A stretch of DNA of 23,086 bases from Alphaproteobacteria bacterium (GCA_028280675.1 JANQLI010000014.1:1-23086); one strand, 5' to 3'. Positions 1 through 7,870 are shown, counted from the stretch's first letter. A program made the numbers and translations. The notes: a model not told the origin generated them from the letters alone.

Positions 1-273
1 TCTGAGCAGTTGATGACACCTTCTCCTGATTCAACATCGGTCCCGCGTCTCAGCACGCTTATGGACCGCGCGTTTCGCGCCCTCATTCAAGAGCTTAAAA
101 ATGCGCCGAACGAACGGTTCATCCTTCACATCAATCCGGATGCCGCGGTCTGGTTGGAGGGTGTGGGAAAGGAATATTGGCACAGATTGGCAGATTATTA
201 TGGCGGGCGTATCTCATGGGAGATCCAGCGCACCTGGCCACGAGAGCGCTTTGCCGTAAAACCGCAGCAATAA
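1..273 (+). CDS. Ribonuclease E/G family protein, C-terminal end (partial)
   Basis: The reading frame is open from the first base of the window and ends at the TAA at 271-273, so about 90 C-terminal residues are visible and the start is outside the window. The pattern RFILHINPDAAVWLEG followed by a helix and a short basic tail resembles the C-terminal domain of the short alphaproteobacterial RNase E/G proteins, where a strand with an H-P or N-P turn precedes a conserved W-L. These enzymes are endoribonucleases for rRNA maturation and mRNA decay; the catalytic S1 and DNase-I-like domains would lie upstream. The neighbouring tRNA-Phe supports the call, because rng-type genes often sit beside tRNA-Phe in this class. 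The usual small yacG gene between them is not visible in 274-435. The assignment rests on a weakly conserved region, so it is moderate. Confidence 0.55.
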   Translation, partial: SEQLMTPSPDSTSVPRLSTLMDRAFRALIQELKNAPNERFILHINPDAAVWLEGVGKEYWHRLADYYGGRISWEIQRTWPRERFAVKPQQ

Positions 274-435
274 ATAAGGGCGAATGAAGCCAAAAATCCC
301 CTAAATTTGGGCGTTTCCGCGCTGGACAGGGGCATCCGAATGCCCTATAACCCGACCCGCCTGTGGGATAAGAGCAAGAAGAGCCCATACGGCCTTACCA
401 AAGCGGCCCTCTTCAATGGGTTTCACGCACAACAT

Positions 436-511
<76 letters not shown>

Positions 512-549
512 TGCCACAATAAAACGTTGCTTTAGTAATGCTTCACTAT

Positions 550-2082
550 TTATTGCGTGCTTGAGTGATACGGCGCAATAAGGCGGGTGTAATCATAAGC
601 TTCGGGCGCTAACGGATAGCGCAGGCGGGGCAGGCCATTATAGGTTTGGGGCGTTACCAAATGTGCAGCTTCCAACGTATCGGGAGCGATGCCGTTTTCG
701 ACCCAGTTTTCAAGAGCGCTGAGATAATCAACGGCATCGGGGCCAGGGCCACGCCGGCAATGGGCCACACCGGGCATCATAAACAGGCGGTAAAAGTCGT
801 CGATATTTTCGCGCCCCTCCATAAATGTTTCGACGCGCTCATAATAGTCGATACTGAGAAAGGGCGGGACTTCAATATCATCCCATCCGTGATACATAAT
901 GATTTTTCCACCGCGGGCTTTATACGCGCTGAGATCCGGATTCGAGGCCGTATAAATGCGTTCCATATCGGCCATGCGTGCTGGATCACGATCAAAATCA
1001 AAATCCATCATATCTGCGTTGGGTTGGTCTTGCGTATAAATCATATAGCGCACCATATCTTGCAGCATGGGCATGGTGAGTGCGAGTGGTGGTTCACTGT
1101 TTTTTCCAATCAGTGCTGGTGACCATTCATACTCTGATCCTTTTGCGAGACCCCCTGGGAAGAGAGATGTGCCTTGGCTGTCCTTCGCACCACCATAAAT
1201 CTTCTCAAGCACGAAAGCTTCAGCATGGGAAAGGCATTGTGAGTTTGTCTCGTCATTGGCGCAGAGTAAATCCTTTGGTTCAAGAGGACAGGTGCGTGGA
1301 TCATCAAGGAGTCCATCTTTTGTCCCATCTAAATGATCGCAGGTTTCAAGCATCGCGTCCCGTATAAAGCCGAGTTTGTTGCCATCAAGAATAGATTGGC
1401 CCGCTTGATCAAGGTTTGCGCGGATCGTCCATAAGAGATGCAGCATCCCATCACCTGTTTCATTTAAAACCGGTGCGCCGGAGATAATGCCGTCAAAGTC
1501 ATCTGGATAACGTTGCGCTTCGACCATGCCTTGGCGCCCCCCCGTCGAGCATCCCCGGAAATAAGAATAACGCGGATCACTTTCGTAATACGTCTTGATC
1601 AAAGCTTTTGCGACACGCGCGGTCGCATGGGTTGCGCGATACCCGAAATCAATTTCGGCAGAGCGATTGTTGAAGGCCCAGATTCCACTAAAGGGTTGTC
1701 CTTTGTGCCCCATATCTGTGTTCGCCACCGCATATCCCCTTGCAAGGGCGTCGTCTGCAGCCTCCATATTAATGATACCACAGAGACCGCCGCATCCCTG
1801 CATAAGGAATTTTCCGTTCCAACTGTCTATGGGCAAACGCACCTCAAACCCGATTTGCGGGGCGATCATGCCTGCGATTTTGCAATAGGCGGGGAGATCC
1901 ATTGAAGCATCTACGCTGCGCGCGTCATTTATAATATAAGGGTAATCTTGTGAAATCTGCGGTGCTAGACGTGTGAGATTATCACATGCTGCAGATGCGG
2001 GCGAGCTGAAGACGCCCAAACACAAAGTGATGACGACAAAAGCAGGGGCGATCATGAACTGCTTATATTCACTCTTACTCAT
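550..2082 (-). CDS. Secreted tannase/feruloyl esterase family hydrolase
   Basis: This is a 510-residue protein of the tannase/feruloyl esterase family, serine hydrolases that cleave ester bonds of phenolic acids. The family's CS-D-HC arrangement is intact: Ser179 in GCSTGG, Asp401 in HGWDD and His441 in GVAHC. Cys178 and Cys442 are placed to form the disulfide that clamps Ser and His together. A DHLDGTKDG loop near residues 249-257 resembles the calcium site of the lid domain. The N-terminus has a basic stretch, a hydrophobic core and an A-S-A-A cleavage site near residue 31, so export to the periplasm or outside is expected. ATG at 2082 was chosen; a GTG at 2094 would add four residues. The start overlaps the stop of the upstream small gene (ATGAGTAA), implying translational coupling. 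It is the last gene of the leftward operon. The substrate is unknown. Confidence 0.9.
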   Translation of the reverse strand: MSKSEYKQFMIAPAFVVITLCLGVFSSPASAACDNLTRLAPQISQDYPYIINDARSVDASMDLPAYCKIAGMIAPQIGFEVRLPIDSWNGKFLMQGCGGLCGIINMEAADDALARGYAVANTDMGHKGQPFSGIWAFNNRSAEIDFGYRATHATARVAKALIKTYYESDPRYSYFRGCSTGGRQGMVEAQRYPDDFDGIISGAPVLNETGDGMLHLLWTIRANLDQAGQSILDGNKLGFIRDAMLETCDHLDGTKDGLLDDPRTCPLEPKDLLCANDETNSQCLSHAEAFVLEKIYGGAKDSQGTSLFPGGLAKGSEYEWSPALIGKNSEPPLALTMPMLQDMVRYMIYTQDQPNADMMDFDFDRDPARMADMERIYTASNPDLSAYKARGGKIIMYHGWDDIEVPPFLSIDYYERVETFMEGRENIDDFYRLFMMPGVAHCRRGPGPDAVDYLSALENWVENGIAPDTLEAAHLVTPQTYNGLPRLRYPLAPEAYDYTRLIAPYHSSTQ

Positions 2083-2329
2083 TGGATTGGCCACTTATAT
2101 TTGTCACAATGCGATCTATAAAACGGCGACGTTCGGATTCAATGCGTTCAGCCAGCTCTCCTTCAGGACGATGGTTTTCGATAAGTTCGGAAACAGACAG
2201 TCCTTGCTGTTCGATAGCGTGTTCAAGTAAGCGCTGCCGTTCAATCACAGTCCACAACTCTTGTGATAAATGCAACACGGTTAAACCAAGTTTATCGATA
2301 TCTTCCGGTGTAAGGCTAGGTGTATTCAT
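2075..2329 (-). CDS. Small helical protein of unknown function
   Basis: This 84-residue protein is not recognised. It is charged and predicted mainly alpha-helical, with E/R/L-rich segments (ERQRLLEHAIEQQG and ELAERIESERRR) and no signal peptide or membrane segment. ATG at 2329 was chosen because it follows the methyltransferase stop by a few bases and has GAAGAG upstream; a longer frame back to 2383 would run inside the methyltransferase gene. Its stop overlaps the start of the tannase-family gene. The position between two tightly packed genes makes it a real member of the operon, perhaps an accessory or oligomerisation partner, but nothing in the sequence gives a function. Confidence 0.7.
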   Translation of the reverse strand: MNTPSLTPEDIDKLGLTVLHLSQELWTVIERQRLLEHAIEQQGLSVSELIENHRPEGELAERIESERRRFIDRIVTNISGQSNE

Positions 2330-2333
2330 CGGA

Positions 2334-3383
2334 TTACTCTTCTGGTTTGTAGGCTGTAAGAACAAAAGGGTATTGATTATCACCGAGGCCGCGCCAGCTT
2401 ACGTTTACAAAGCCTAAATCTTGTGCAACCTGTCGAAAATCCGTTGTGGCATAGTCACGCCAAAATGGGTCATAGCCACGCACATTGTTCCAAAGGTCTG
2501 CTGTCCAGGCGTCATAATCCTCCATGACGGCATAAGATTTGACATCGGCCATGACCAGCATTCCACCAGGCTTTAAGACACGTAATGCCTCGGCCAATGC
2601 ATTGTGTGCGACAGTGCTCGGCAGTTCATGGAACATCGCATAGGATGCAACAAGATCATATTGGTTGCTCGCGAGGCCGGTATCTTCTGCCATGGCTTGG
2701 AACAGGCGCCAATGATAACCGTGTTTATTCGCGATGCGCTTTGCTTGCTCCAATTGTCGCTGACTAATATCGCACGCCCATATATCGGCATCGGGAAACG
2801 TGTTGTTCAGTGCCAACGTAAAGGCTCCACTGGCGCATCCGAGTTCAAGTATTGTCTTCGCTTTACAGTCTTTCGTAAGGTCCGCAACCCTTTGACGGTC
2901 CTGATAGATGCGAGATGGAAAGGTTTTTGCGACAAGCTCTTTATGGATCAATTCGCTGTGAATGAACCCCATAAAGTCATGCCCATCCCAATTTCCTGTA
3001 GTGCCATGAAAGTCAACAGAGTTCCAATAAGCAGGTAGTTTCAAATTGGGATTTAGGGTCAGCGTCGCGGGCCCTTCATCTAAAGCAGCTAAATCTGATT
3101 TGATATTGTCATAAATTTTATCAAAAGCATCAAAAGCAGTAGGTCCATGGGACAATAAAGACCATTCTGTTAAAAGTTTAAGTGCGCGCAAGGATTGGCA
3201 CTCCTGCATGATGTGATTGATCGCGTCATATCGCGTGCTGAGATCGCTTATATCGCTCGGTGTCGGGAGATTTTGCTTGTCAGCGAAAGCGTCAATATCG
3301 GTCTGCAATGCCATCGCGCGTGTTCGCACATCCCGTAAAAAATCAAAAGAGGCACGGCCACGTTGTTTCAATTGATAATCCAT
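2334..3383 (-). CDS. Class I SAM-dependent methyltransferase
   Basis: A 349-residue protein with an N-terminal helical region of about 150 residues and a C-terminal Rossmann-type methyltransferase domain. Motif I is ILELGCASGAF at about 178-188, the acidic residue that binds the SAM ribose is in the CDIS segment near 205, and the post-motif LRVLKPGGMLVMAD lies at about 267-280. The YAMFHELP segment near 248-255 is typical of small-molecule methyltransferases. It should transfer a methyl group from S-adenosylmethionine to a small substrate in the cytoplasm; the acceptor atom is not evident. The start follows the transporter stop by 2 nt and is preceded by GGAGGG, so the genes are co-transcribed and probably translationally coupled. 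Confidence 0.85.
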   Translation of the reverse strand: MDYQLKQRGRASFDFLRDVRTRAMALQTDIDAFADKQNLPTPSDISDLSTRYDAINHIMQECQSLRALKLLTEWSLLSHGPTAFDAFDKIYDNIKSDLAALDEGPATLTLNPNLKLPAYWNSVDFHGTTGNWDGHDFMGFIHSELIHKELVAKTFPSRIYQDRQRVADLTKDCKAKTILELGCASGAFTLALNNTFPDADIWACDISQRQLEQAKRIANKHGYHWRLFQAMAEDTGLASNQYDLVASYAMFHELPSTVAHNALAEALRVLKPGGMLVMADVKSYAVMEDYDAWTADLWNNVRGYDPFWRDYATTDFRQVAQDLGFVNVSWRGLGDNQYPFVLTAYKPEE

Positions 3384-3385
3384 GG

Positions 3386-4777
3386 TTATGCTCCCTCCTT
3401 TAAGGATTGTGTGGACTCTGTTTGAGGGGTCTCAAATTGAATATGGCGTATGAAATAGAGGCTGCTCAGATTCGCTAGCGCTGGAATGATCGCCATTCCG
3501 ATATAGACGGCACGAATGGCTTGTGGCGTTTGCTCAATGTCTCCTTCTGTCGACTCTTGATAGCCCATCATAGACAGCAGAGCGCCCAAGATAAGCGGTG
3601 AGAAGGCGAAAGAAAATTTTTCCGCGGCACTGTAAACAGACGCAAAAGCTGCTTCGCGGCGTAATCCTGTGAGGTGGTAATCGTAGCTTATGGTGTCGGG
3701 GAGCAGAGATTGCCCCATAAGGATGAGGCCGCCTGAGAACATGCCTGCAAGACATGATCGTAGAATAAAGAGACTTGTGGATTCCGCAGGATCGGCAAGC
3801 AGCCAACTAAGCATCAAAACAGCGTAACCAAACACGGCTAATCCATAAAGTGATGCCTTTGATGTGTGATGTCCGAGTTTTGTCCAGAGCGGCAGCGAAA
3901 GGATGGTGCCGATGCTCATAGCAAAGCCGTAAAGCGAGACGCCAAGCATTCCACGATCAAGCACTTGCAGCACAAAAAAGAAGAGAGTCGCGCTCCCGCT
4001 TGCTAGTCCAAAAAGTTGCAACAGCTTAGCACCAATGAGCATTTTAAAGGGTCTATTCTGCCATGCTGTCTGAATCCATGACTGCCACTCTACTTGAAAC
4101 CTATGTTGCGTCGTTTGTGGGGCGTCTCGTGTTGCCCAAACGGGCAGAAACATTGCGATTCCTATCATTGCCGCTATTATCCATGACATCCACGCATAAC
4201 CCAATATACCATCGCCAAAGGCGCTAATGAGAAGCGGTGCAAGCCCTGTCGCGACAATACCAGCAAGCGCCACAAAGAATACCCTTGCCGACATAAGAGA
4301 GGTGCGTTCGTGTTTGTCCTCTGTCATTTCTGCTGGCATGGCAAGGTAGGGGACATTAAACATCGTATAGCCCGTAAAATAGAGCACAATAACAATCACC
4401 ATATATGTTGCCGCATACGTGCTTGACACGATGAGGGCACCGCTAAACAAAAGTGCGCAGGAGAGCGCACAAAGAATTGCCCCGATAAACAACCATGGTC
4501 TGCGGCGTCCCCAAGACGTTTTGGTGTTGTCGCTTACAAGACCCATAATGGGATCTGAGATAAGGTCATAAAGACGCGTCATGAATAACAATGATCCCGC
4601 AAGAGCTGCGTTGATGCCCAGATAGTTCGTCATGTAAAAAAGAACAAGTGAGCTAAAGAGGTAGAGAAGGGTGACTGTCCCAAGCGACCCCGTGCCCCAT
4701 CCCCATTTGACGGACCAAGGCAAAGGCGGCCGAAATGTGTCTGCCTGCTGATGATATGATGTGGATTGCGCTCTCAT
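3386..4777 (-). CDS. MFS transporter, glycoside-pentoside-hexuronide (GPH) symporter type
   Basis: A 463-residue membrane protein with about twelve hydrophobic segments. The family signature after the second helix is clear: DPIMGLVSD at about 75-83 followed by WGRRRPW at about 89-95, as in GPH cation symporters that take up sugars and related solutes with Na+ or H+. A later ISYDYHLTGLRREA loop also matches this family. ATG at 4777 was chosen: GAGAG lies 8 nt upstream and the protein then begins with a short polar segment before the first helix. A longer frame from 4885 adds residues with no transporter character. It is the first gene of the leftward operon, so its likely job is to import the substrate handled by the downstream enzymes. 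The transported compound is unknown. Confidence 0.88.
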   Translation of the reverse strand: MRAQSTSYHQQADTFRPPLPWSVKWGWGTGSLGTVTLLYLFSSLVLFYMTNYLGINAALAGSLLFMTRLYDLISDPIMGLVSDNTKTSWGRRRPWLFIGAILCALSCALLFSGALIVSSTYAATYMVIVIVLYFTGYTMFNVPYLAMPAEMTEDKHERTSLMSARVFFVALAGIVATGLAPLLISAFGDGILGYAWMSWIIAAMIGIAMFLPVWATRDAPQTTQHRFQVEWQSWIQTAWQNRPFKMLIGAKLLQLFGLASGSATLFFFVLQVLDRGMLGVSLYGFAMSIGTILSLPLWTKLGHHTSKASLYGLAVFGYAVLMLSWLLADPAESTSLFILRSCLAGMFSGGLILMGQSLLPDTISYDYHLTGLRREAAFASVYSAAEKFSFAFSPLILGALLSMMGYQESTEGDIEQTPQAIRAVYIGMAIIPALANLSSLYFIRHIQFETPQTESTQSLKEGA

Positions 4778-4991
4778 CTCTCCCACTCTCAAAGTGAGTC
4801 GTAGCAATTTCGCGATGTATGCGCAATCATAGGAAACGGCCTGTAAATAATTGGCCAACTGCTGGTTTAAGCGCCGATTTGCCAAAAGCTACTTATAAAT
4901 ATAGAGTTTGTATAAATATATGAAGGCTGTGTTTGGCTCATAAAAAAATCTTTATACAGAATGAATAAATCCTATTATGTGGGGTGCGGAC
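4778..4991. promoter_or_regulatory. Divergent intergenic region between transporter operon and monooxygenase
   Basis: This AT-rich stretch separates the leftward transporter operon from the rightward monooxygenase gene and must carry both promoters. It contains a direct repeat TATAAATATA at 4894-4903 and 4911-4920, 17 nt apart, and several TATA-like hexamers. No confident -35/-10 pair or operator can be assigned by eye, and no regulator gene is adjacent. Confidence 0.4.
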
Positions 4992-6122
4992 ATGAGTGAT
5001 GCGGATACGGTCATTATTGGCGCAGGCCCCGCTGGACTTGCCTGTGCGGCGGTTTTGAAGATGAAGGGGTGCGACTCTCTCATTCTCGAAGCTGGCGACA
5101 AGGTGGGGATGGCATGGCGTCATCATTATGATCGCTTGCACCTTCATACCCATCGCAAGCATTCAGGTTTGCCAGGACTTCCTATGCCAAAGACATATGA
5201 CAAGTATCCCGCACGCGAGCAGGTGGTGTCGTATCTCGAAGCTTATGCGCAATATCATGACTTACAGATTCAATTTGAAACGACGGTCTCGACCGTTCGT
5301 CATGATGATTATTGGATGGTTGAGACGAACCATGGCCCCTTTCGTGCGCGGAATGTCATATTTGCTACCGGGATGGCAACAACACCCCATATTCCGACTT
5401 GGCCAGGTTATGAAACCTTTCCAGGCGAGGTGATTCACTCCAACACTTACAAGAATCCAAAAGCTTTTCAGGGGCAAAAGGTGCTGGTTGTTGGATTTGG
5501 AAATTCCGGCGGCGAGATCGCGATGGACCTTGCCGATGCGGGAAATGAAACCTGGCTTGCGGTGAAAGGTGTTGTGAATGTGATCCCCCGCGATTTGTTG
5601 GGCATACCCATTTTGTCTTTTTCAATAACGCAACAATGGATGCCTTATAAGCTGGTTGACACATTAAATAAGCCGATTATGCGTCTGGTTATTGGCGATC
5701 TCAGTGCCTATGGATTGCCAAAATCTGATAAAGGGCCGATGGCGCAAATTATCGAAGATGGCCGTATCCCGCTTTTGAATATTGGGACATTAGAACGGAT
5801 CAAATCCGGTCACATTCGCGTTTGCCGGGGTCTTGACCGTATTGATGGACAAAAAATCTACTTTTCCGATGGTGCTGCAGAAGAGTTCGACGCGATTATT
5901 CTCGCCACAGGGTATCGTGTGGATCTGAGAAGCATGCTGTCGGATCATCACAATGTGCTTGATGAGAATGGCGCTCCTCTTGTGAGCGGTGGTCCAACAA
6001 CAGCGCAGGGGCTTTATTTTTGTAGTTATAAACCGTCACCGACGGGGCAAATACGTGAAATGGGAATCGAAGCAAGACGTATTGCCGATATTATCATCGG
6101 TGCCGGTCAATATTTAAAATAA
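4992..6122 (+). CDS. Flavin-containing monooxygenase (NAD(P)/FAD-dependent)
   Basis: A 376-residue class B flavin monooxygenase-like protein. The N-terminal FAD dinucleotide fold has GAGPAG at 10-15. The FMO identifying motif FxGxxxHxxxY is present as FPGEVIHSNTY at 143-153. The NADPH Rossmann motif is GFGNSGGE at 168-175, and the C-terminal ATGYRVD follows at about 305-311. Such enzymes add one oxygen atom from O2 to a soft nucleophile or a carbonyl substrate using NADPH. The motif ends in Tyr rather than the Trp of classical Baeyer-Villiger enzymes. ATG at 4992 was chosen over the ATG at 4977 because GGGG lies about 8 nt upstream and the FAD motif then falls at the usual distance. It is divergent from the transporter/methyltransferase/esterase operon, suggesting one pathway. 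Confidence 0.88.
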   Translation: MSDADTVIIGAGPAGLACAAVLKMKGCDSLILEAGDKVGMAWRHHYDRLHLHTHRKHSGLPGLPMPKTYDKYPAREQVVSYLEAYAQYHDLQIQFETTVSTVRHDDYWMVETNHGPFRARNVIFATGMATTPHIPTWPGYETFPGEVIHSNTYKNPKAFQGQKVLVVGFGNSGGEIAMDLADAGNETWLAVKGVVNVIPRDLLGIPILSFSITQQWMPYKLVDTLNKPIMRLVIGDLSAYGLPKSDKGPMAQIIEDGRIPLLNIGTLERIKSGHIRVCRGLDRIDGQKIYFSDGAAEEFDAIILATGYRVDLRSMLSDHHNVLDENGAPLVSGGPTTAQGLYFCSYKPSPTGQIREMGIEARRIADIIIGAGQYLK

Positions 6123-6356
6123 AATGTTGTGACTAATCCTCACTCACCATCAGGCGCAAATGCCTGTTGTTCTGGTCTCTGCTTAGCTTTTTTTGTGATC
6201 TTTTATATCAAAGCACGTCAGTTATCCTTTGTCAGCTAATGTATCTCCAAAATTTTCGCTGATCACATCTTGATTGCGTGACGCTCCTTCCTATCTAGTT
6301 TTTTAATCCGTCTGTGTGTCCAGGCGAACCCCTTCCCATATAAAAAGGATACAATC
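6123..6356. other. Intergenic region at the left edge of the tail module
   Basis: No gene is visible here. A weak hairpin after the monooxygenase stop (CAGGC at 6151-6155 with GCCTG at 6162-6166) is followed by a T-rich stretch and may end that transcript. A possible sigma-70-like promoter is TTGATT at 6270-6275 and TATCTA at 6292-6297 with a 16-nt spacer, pointing into the tail module; this is a weak match. AAGGA near 6345 serves as ribosome binding site for the next gene. I see no direct repeat or integrase remnant marking a prophage end. Confidence 0.4.
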
Positions 6357-6743
6357 ATGAGCGACGCTGCCTTAGCAGTGCAAACTGCTGTGAAATCGGC
6401 ATTGGATACAGGCCTTTCCGATCCTGTCTATGACAAAGTTCCCGCTTCCCCAACATACCCTTTTGTGACGATCGGGTCCGACAAACAGGAAGATTGGTCG
6501 GCAGAGGGCGTGGAAGGGGAGCAGCATACACTGATGATTCACTCTTGGTCACAATCATCAACGCTGACAGAGATTAAAAATATTATGAAAGACATCAAAG
6601 ACTCGCTCCATCTACAGGCGCTTTCAGTCACTGGGCATAATCTCGTCTATTTGAAATGGGACTCATCCGAAACTGAACTCGAAGAGGATGGAACTACGAT
6701 TAAAGGCACGCAAAAGTTCAAAGCTGTAACGCAGGAGAACTAA
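6357..6743 (+). CDS. DUF3168 family tail terminator/completion protein
   Basis: A 128-residue protein with the DUF3168 layout. A helical N-terminus (AALAVQTAVKSAL) is followed by PVYDKVPASPTYPFVTIG, a central H-T-L-M-I-H-S-W-S strand, a helix, and a C-terminal two-strand end (GTQKFKAVTQ). Proteins of this family sit just before the tail tube gene in siphophages and in gene transfer agents and are thought to cap the tail at the head-proximal end. The start has AAGGA upstream. It is the first phage-type gene in the window; genes that normally precede it (terminase, portal, capsid, head-tail connectors) are absent, and the gene before it is a metabolic monooxygenase. Confidence 0.82.
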   Translation: MSDAALAVQTAVKSALDTGLSDPVYDKVPASPTYPFVTIGSDKQEDWSAEGVEGEQHTLMIHSWSQSSTLTEIKNIMKDIKDSLHLQALSVTGHNLVYLKWDSSETELEEDGTTIKGTQKFKAVTQEN

Positions 6744-6828
6744 CGTATCTCACCACTAAGATAATCACAGCATTCCTCCTTTGAGGATCGGGTTACGGTT
6801 GACCCCGTTCAAGTTCGACCAATTTGAC

Positions 6829-6850
6829 GGCGCCTGCGGGCGTCTTTTTT
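6829..6850 (+). terminator. Intrinsic terminator-like hairpin between tail terminator and tube genes
   Basis: GGCGCC (6829-6834) pairs with GGCGTC (6839-6844), including one G-T pair, across a TGCG loop, and is followed directly by six T. This lies inside the presumed tail operon, 17 nt before the ATG of the tube gene. It may reduce readthrough or mark a regulated boundary. Confidence 0.6.
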
Positions 6851-6867
6851 ATGAGGAGTTACAACTC

Positions 6868-7284
6868 ATGACCGCACAAGCAGGGAAAGATGTCCTGATC
6901 AAAGTTGATACAGATGGCATAGGCACATTTGTGACGCTGGGTGGAGTTCGTTCGAAGTCCATCTCACTCAATTCTGAAACCGTGGATATCACCAATGGGG
7001 ATTCCACCAATCAATGGCGTGAGCTTCTCGCCAATGCAGGTGTCCGTTCGGCGAGCATCAGCGGGTCAGGTGTGTTCACCGACAGCGCAACGGAAGAAGA
7101 TGTCCGCGGTTATTTCATGGCTGGCTCTGTTGATAATTACCAAGTCATCATTCCGGACTTCGGCACCTTTCAAGGCCCGTTCCAAATCACCAGCCTCGAA
7201 TATTCGGGTGAGTATAATGGCGAGGCCGCTTATTCCGTCACCTTTGAATCAGGTGGCGAATTGACCTGGACGGCTGCCATTTAA
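6868..7284 (+). CDS. Phage major tail (tube) protein, TP901-1 family
   Basis: A 138-residue tail tube subunit. It begins TAQAGKDVLIKV and has the VTLGGVRSKSISLNSETVDITN segment, then W-R-E-L-L and the ASISGSG strand. The C-terminal part runs GPFQITSLEYSGEYNG and ends in a beta strand with S-G. This is the order expected of TP901-1-type and gene-transfer-agent tube proteins, beta-sandwich subunits that stack as hexameric rings to form a flexible tail tube. ATG at 6868 was chosen because GAGGAG lies 9 nt upstream; an in-frame TTG at 6781 would place a terminator-like hairpin inside the gene. The next gene starts 2 nt after its stop. No sheath gene is present anywhere in the module, so the tail is non-contractile. 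Confidence 0.85.
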   Translation: MTAQAGKDVLIKVDTDGIGTFVTLGGVRSKSISLNSETVDITNGDSTNQWRELLANAGVRSASISGSGVFTDSATEEDVRGYFMAGSVDNYQVIIPDFGTFQGPFQITSLEYSGEYNGEAAYSVTFESGGELTWTAAI

Positions 7285-7286
7285 TT

Positions 7287-7700
7287 ATGGCGAAACCATT
7301 CCGAGGGGAGATTGAGGCGGAGTTGGGTGGCGAGAAGCGCCTCCTCCGCCTCGGAATCGGTGATCTGGAAGACCTTGAAGATCGCCTCGATATGGGCTTG
7401 CCGGCTTTGCTGCAAGCGATTGCCGACGGCACATTTCGTTTGTCGCACTTACGGCAGGTGCTGACTGCCGCGCTCGAAGCAGGTGGTTGGTCCGGGACGG
7501 ATGATGACGTCCGAGCTATGATGCAATTGACCACACCGGGCGAACTGCAATTGCTCTGTGTGCGGCTTTTTAACGTCGCCCTCGGCAATAATGATGACGA
7601 CGCGGAGGCGACTGAGGGAAACGGAGGCGCGCTGGAGATGACGGAGAGCCCCTCACCCATTTCCCCATCCGGCGCTATATCCAACTCGGCTGCGGAGTAA
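7287..7700 (+). CDS. Tail assembly chaperone, GTA gp10-like (0-frame product)
   Basis: A 137-residue protein starting ATGGCGAAACC, 2 nt after the tube gene stop. Residues 1 to about 95 (FRGEIEAELGGEKRLLRLGIGDLEDLEDRLDMGL in sequence, then a helical stretch around LRQVLTAALEAGGWSG) match the gene-transfer-agent gp10-type family that follows the tube gene. Positionally it is the counterpart of lambda gpG, a chaperone that coats the tape measure protein during tail assembly. After about residue 112 the sequence turns into a low-complexity tail (MTESPSPISPSG), where the overlapping -1 frame carries the second chaperone domain. The stop overlaps the ATG of that frame (TAATG). A slippery heptamer at 7616-7622 suggests that part of the product continues as a fusion. 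Confidence 0.8.
   Translation: MAKPFRGEIEAELGGEKRLLRLGIGDLEDLEDRLDMGLPALLQAIADGTFRLSHLRQVLTAALEAGGWSGTDDDVRAMMQLTTPGELQLLCVRLFNVALGNNDDDAEATEGNGGALEMTESPSPISPSGAISNSAAE
7616..7622 (+). promoter_or_regulatory. Candidate -1 programmed ribosomal frameshift site (GGGAAAC)
   Basis: The heptamer is in the canonical phase G GGA AAC relative to the gp10-like frame, the X XXY YYZ rule, and differs only in the last base from the lambda G/T slippery site GGGAAAG. The -1 frame has a TGA at 7613-7615 immediately before it and is then open to the TAA at 7868-7870. A Shine-Dalgarno-like GGAGG lies at 7604-7608, 7 nt upstream, a known stimulator of bacterial -1 shifting. A shift here would join residues 1-112 of the gp10-like protein to 82 residues of the -1 frame, giving 194 residues. 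Confidence 0.65.
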
Positions 7701-7870
7701 TGGGCTACACGCCGGATCAGGTGCGTTCGTTTTCGGTACCTGAGTTTGGTGACATCCTCGACGGCTGGAAGGAGGCCCACGGCCTCAAGCCCGATGAACC
7801 TATGGCCCGCAGCCGCCTTGATGAACTCCGCGCTAAATACCCCGATACATCAAACAAGACGGATGCATAA
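7700..7870 (+). CDS. Tail assembly chaperone, second domain (rcc01693/gpT-like)
   Basis: From ATG at 7700 this frame encodes 56 residues (MGYTPDQVRSFSVPEFGD, then ILDGWKEAHGL and a charged C-terminus). It resembles the small chaperone encoded after gp10 in gene transfer agents and related phages, whose pattern is an F-P start, G-x-L-x-L-x-P and a W/S-x-x-E-x segment. Part of that pattern (HFPIRRYIQLGCG) is encoded upstream of the ATG in the same frame, which is open back to 7616. So either the ATG start gives a shortened protein by TAATG translational coupling, or the true product is the frameshift fusion described at 7616-7622. It would help load tube subunits onto the tape measure. Confidence 0.65.
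   Translation: MGYTPDQVRSFSVPEFGDILDGWKEAHGLKPDEPMARSRLDELRAKYPDTSNKTDA

Noticed and set aside
274..435. A yacG gene between the RNase E/G gene and tRNA-Phe
   Set aside because: The expected paired C-x-x-C zinc motif is not present in any frame of this 162-nt gap.
4894..4920. Direct repeat TATAAATATA as a regulator site
   Set aside because: Both copies are simple AT-rich sequence in a promoter region and no partner palindrome or adjacent regulator supports a specific site.
5405..5465. Baeyer-Villiger monooxygenase
   Set aside because: The identifying motif is present but ends in Tyr, as in general flavin monooxygenases, not in the Trp of the classical Baeyer-Villiger fingerprint.
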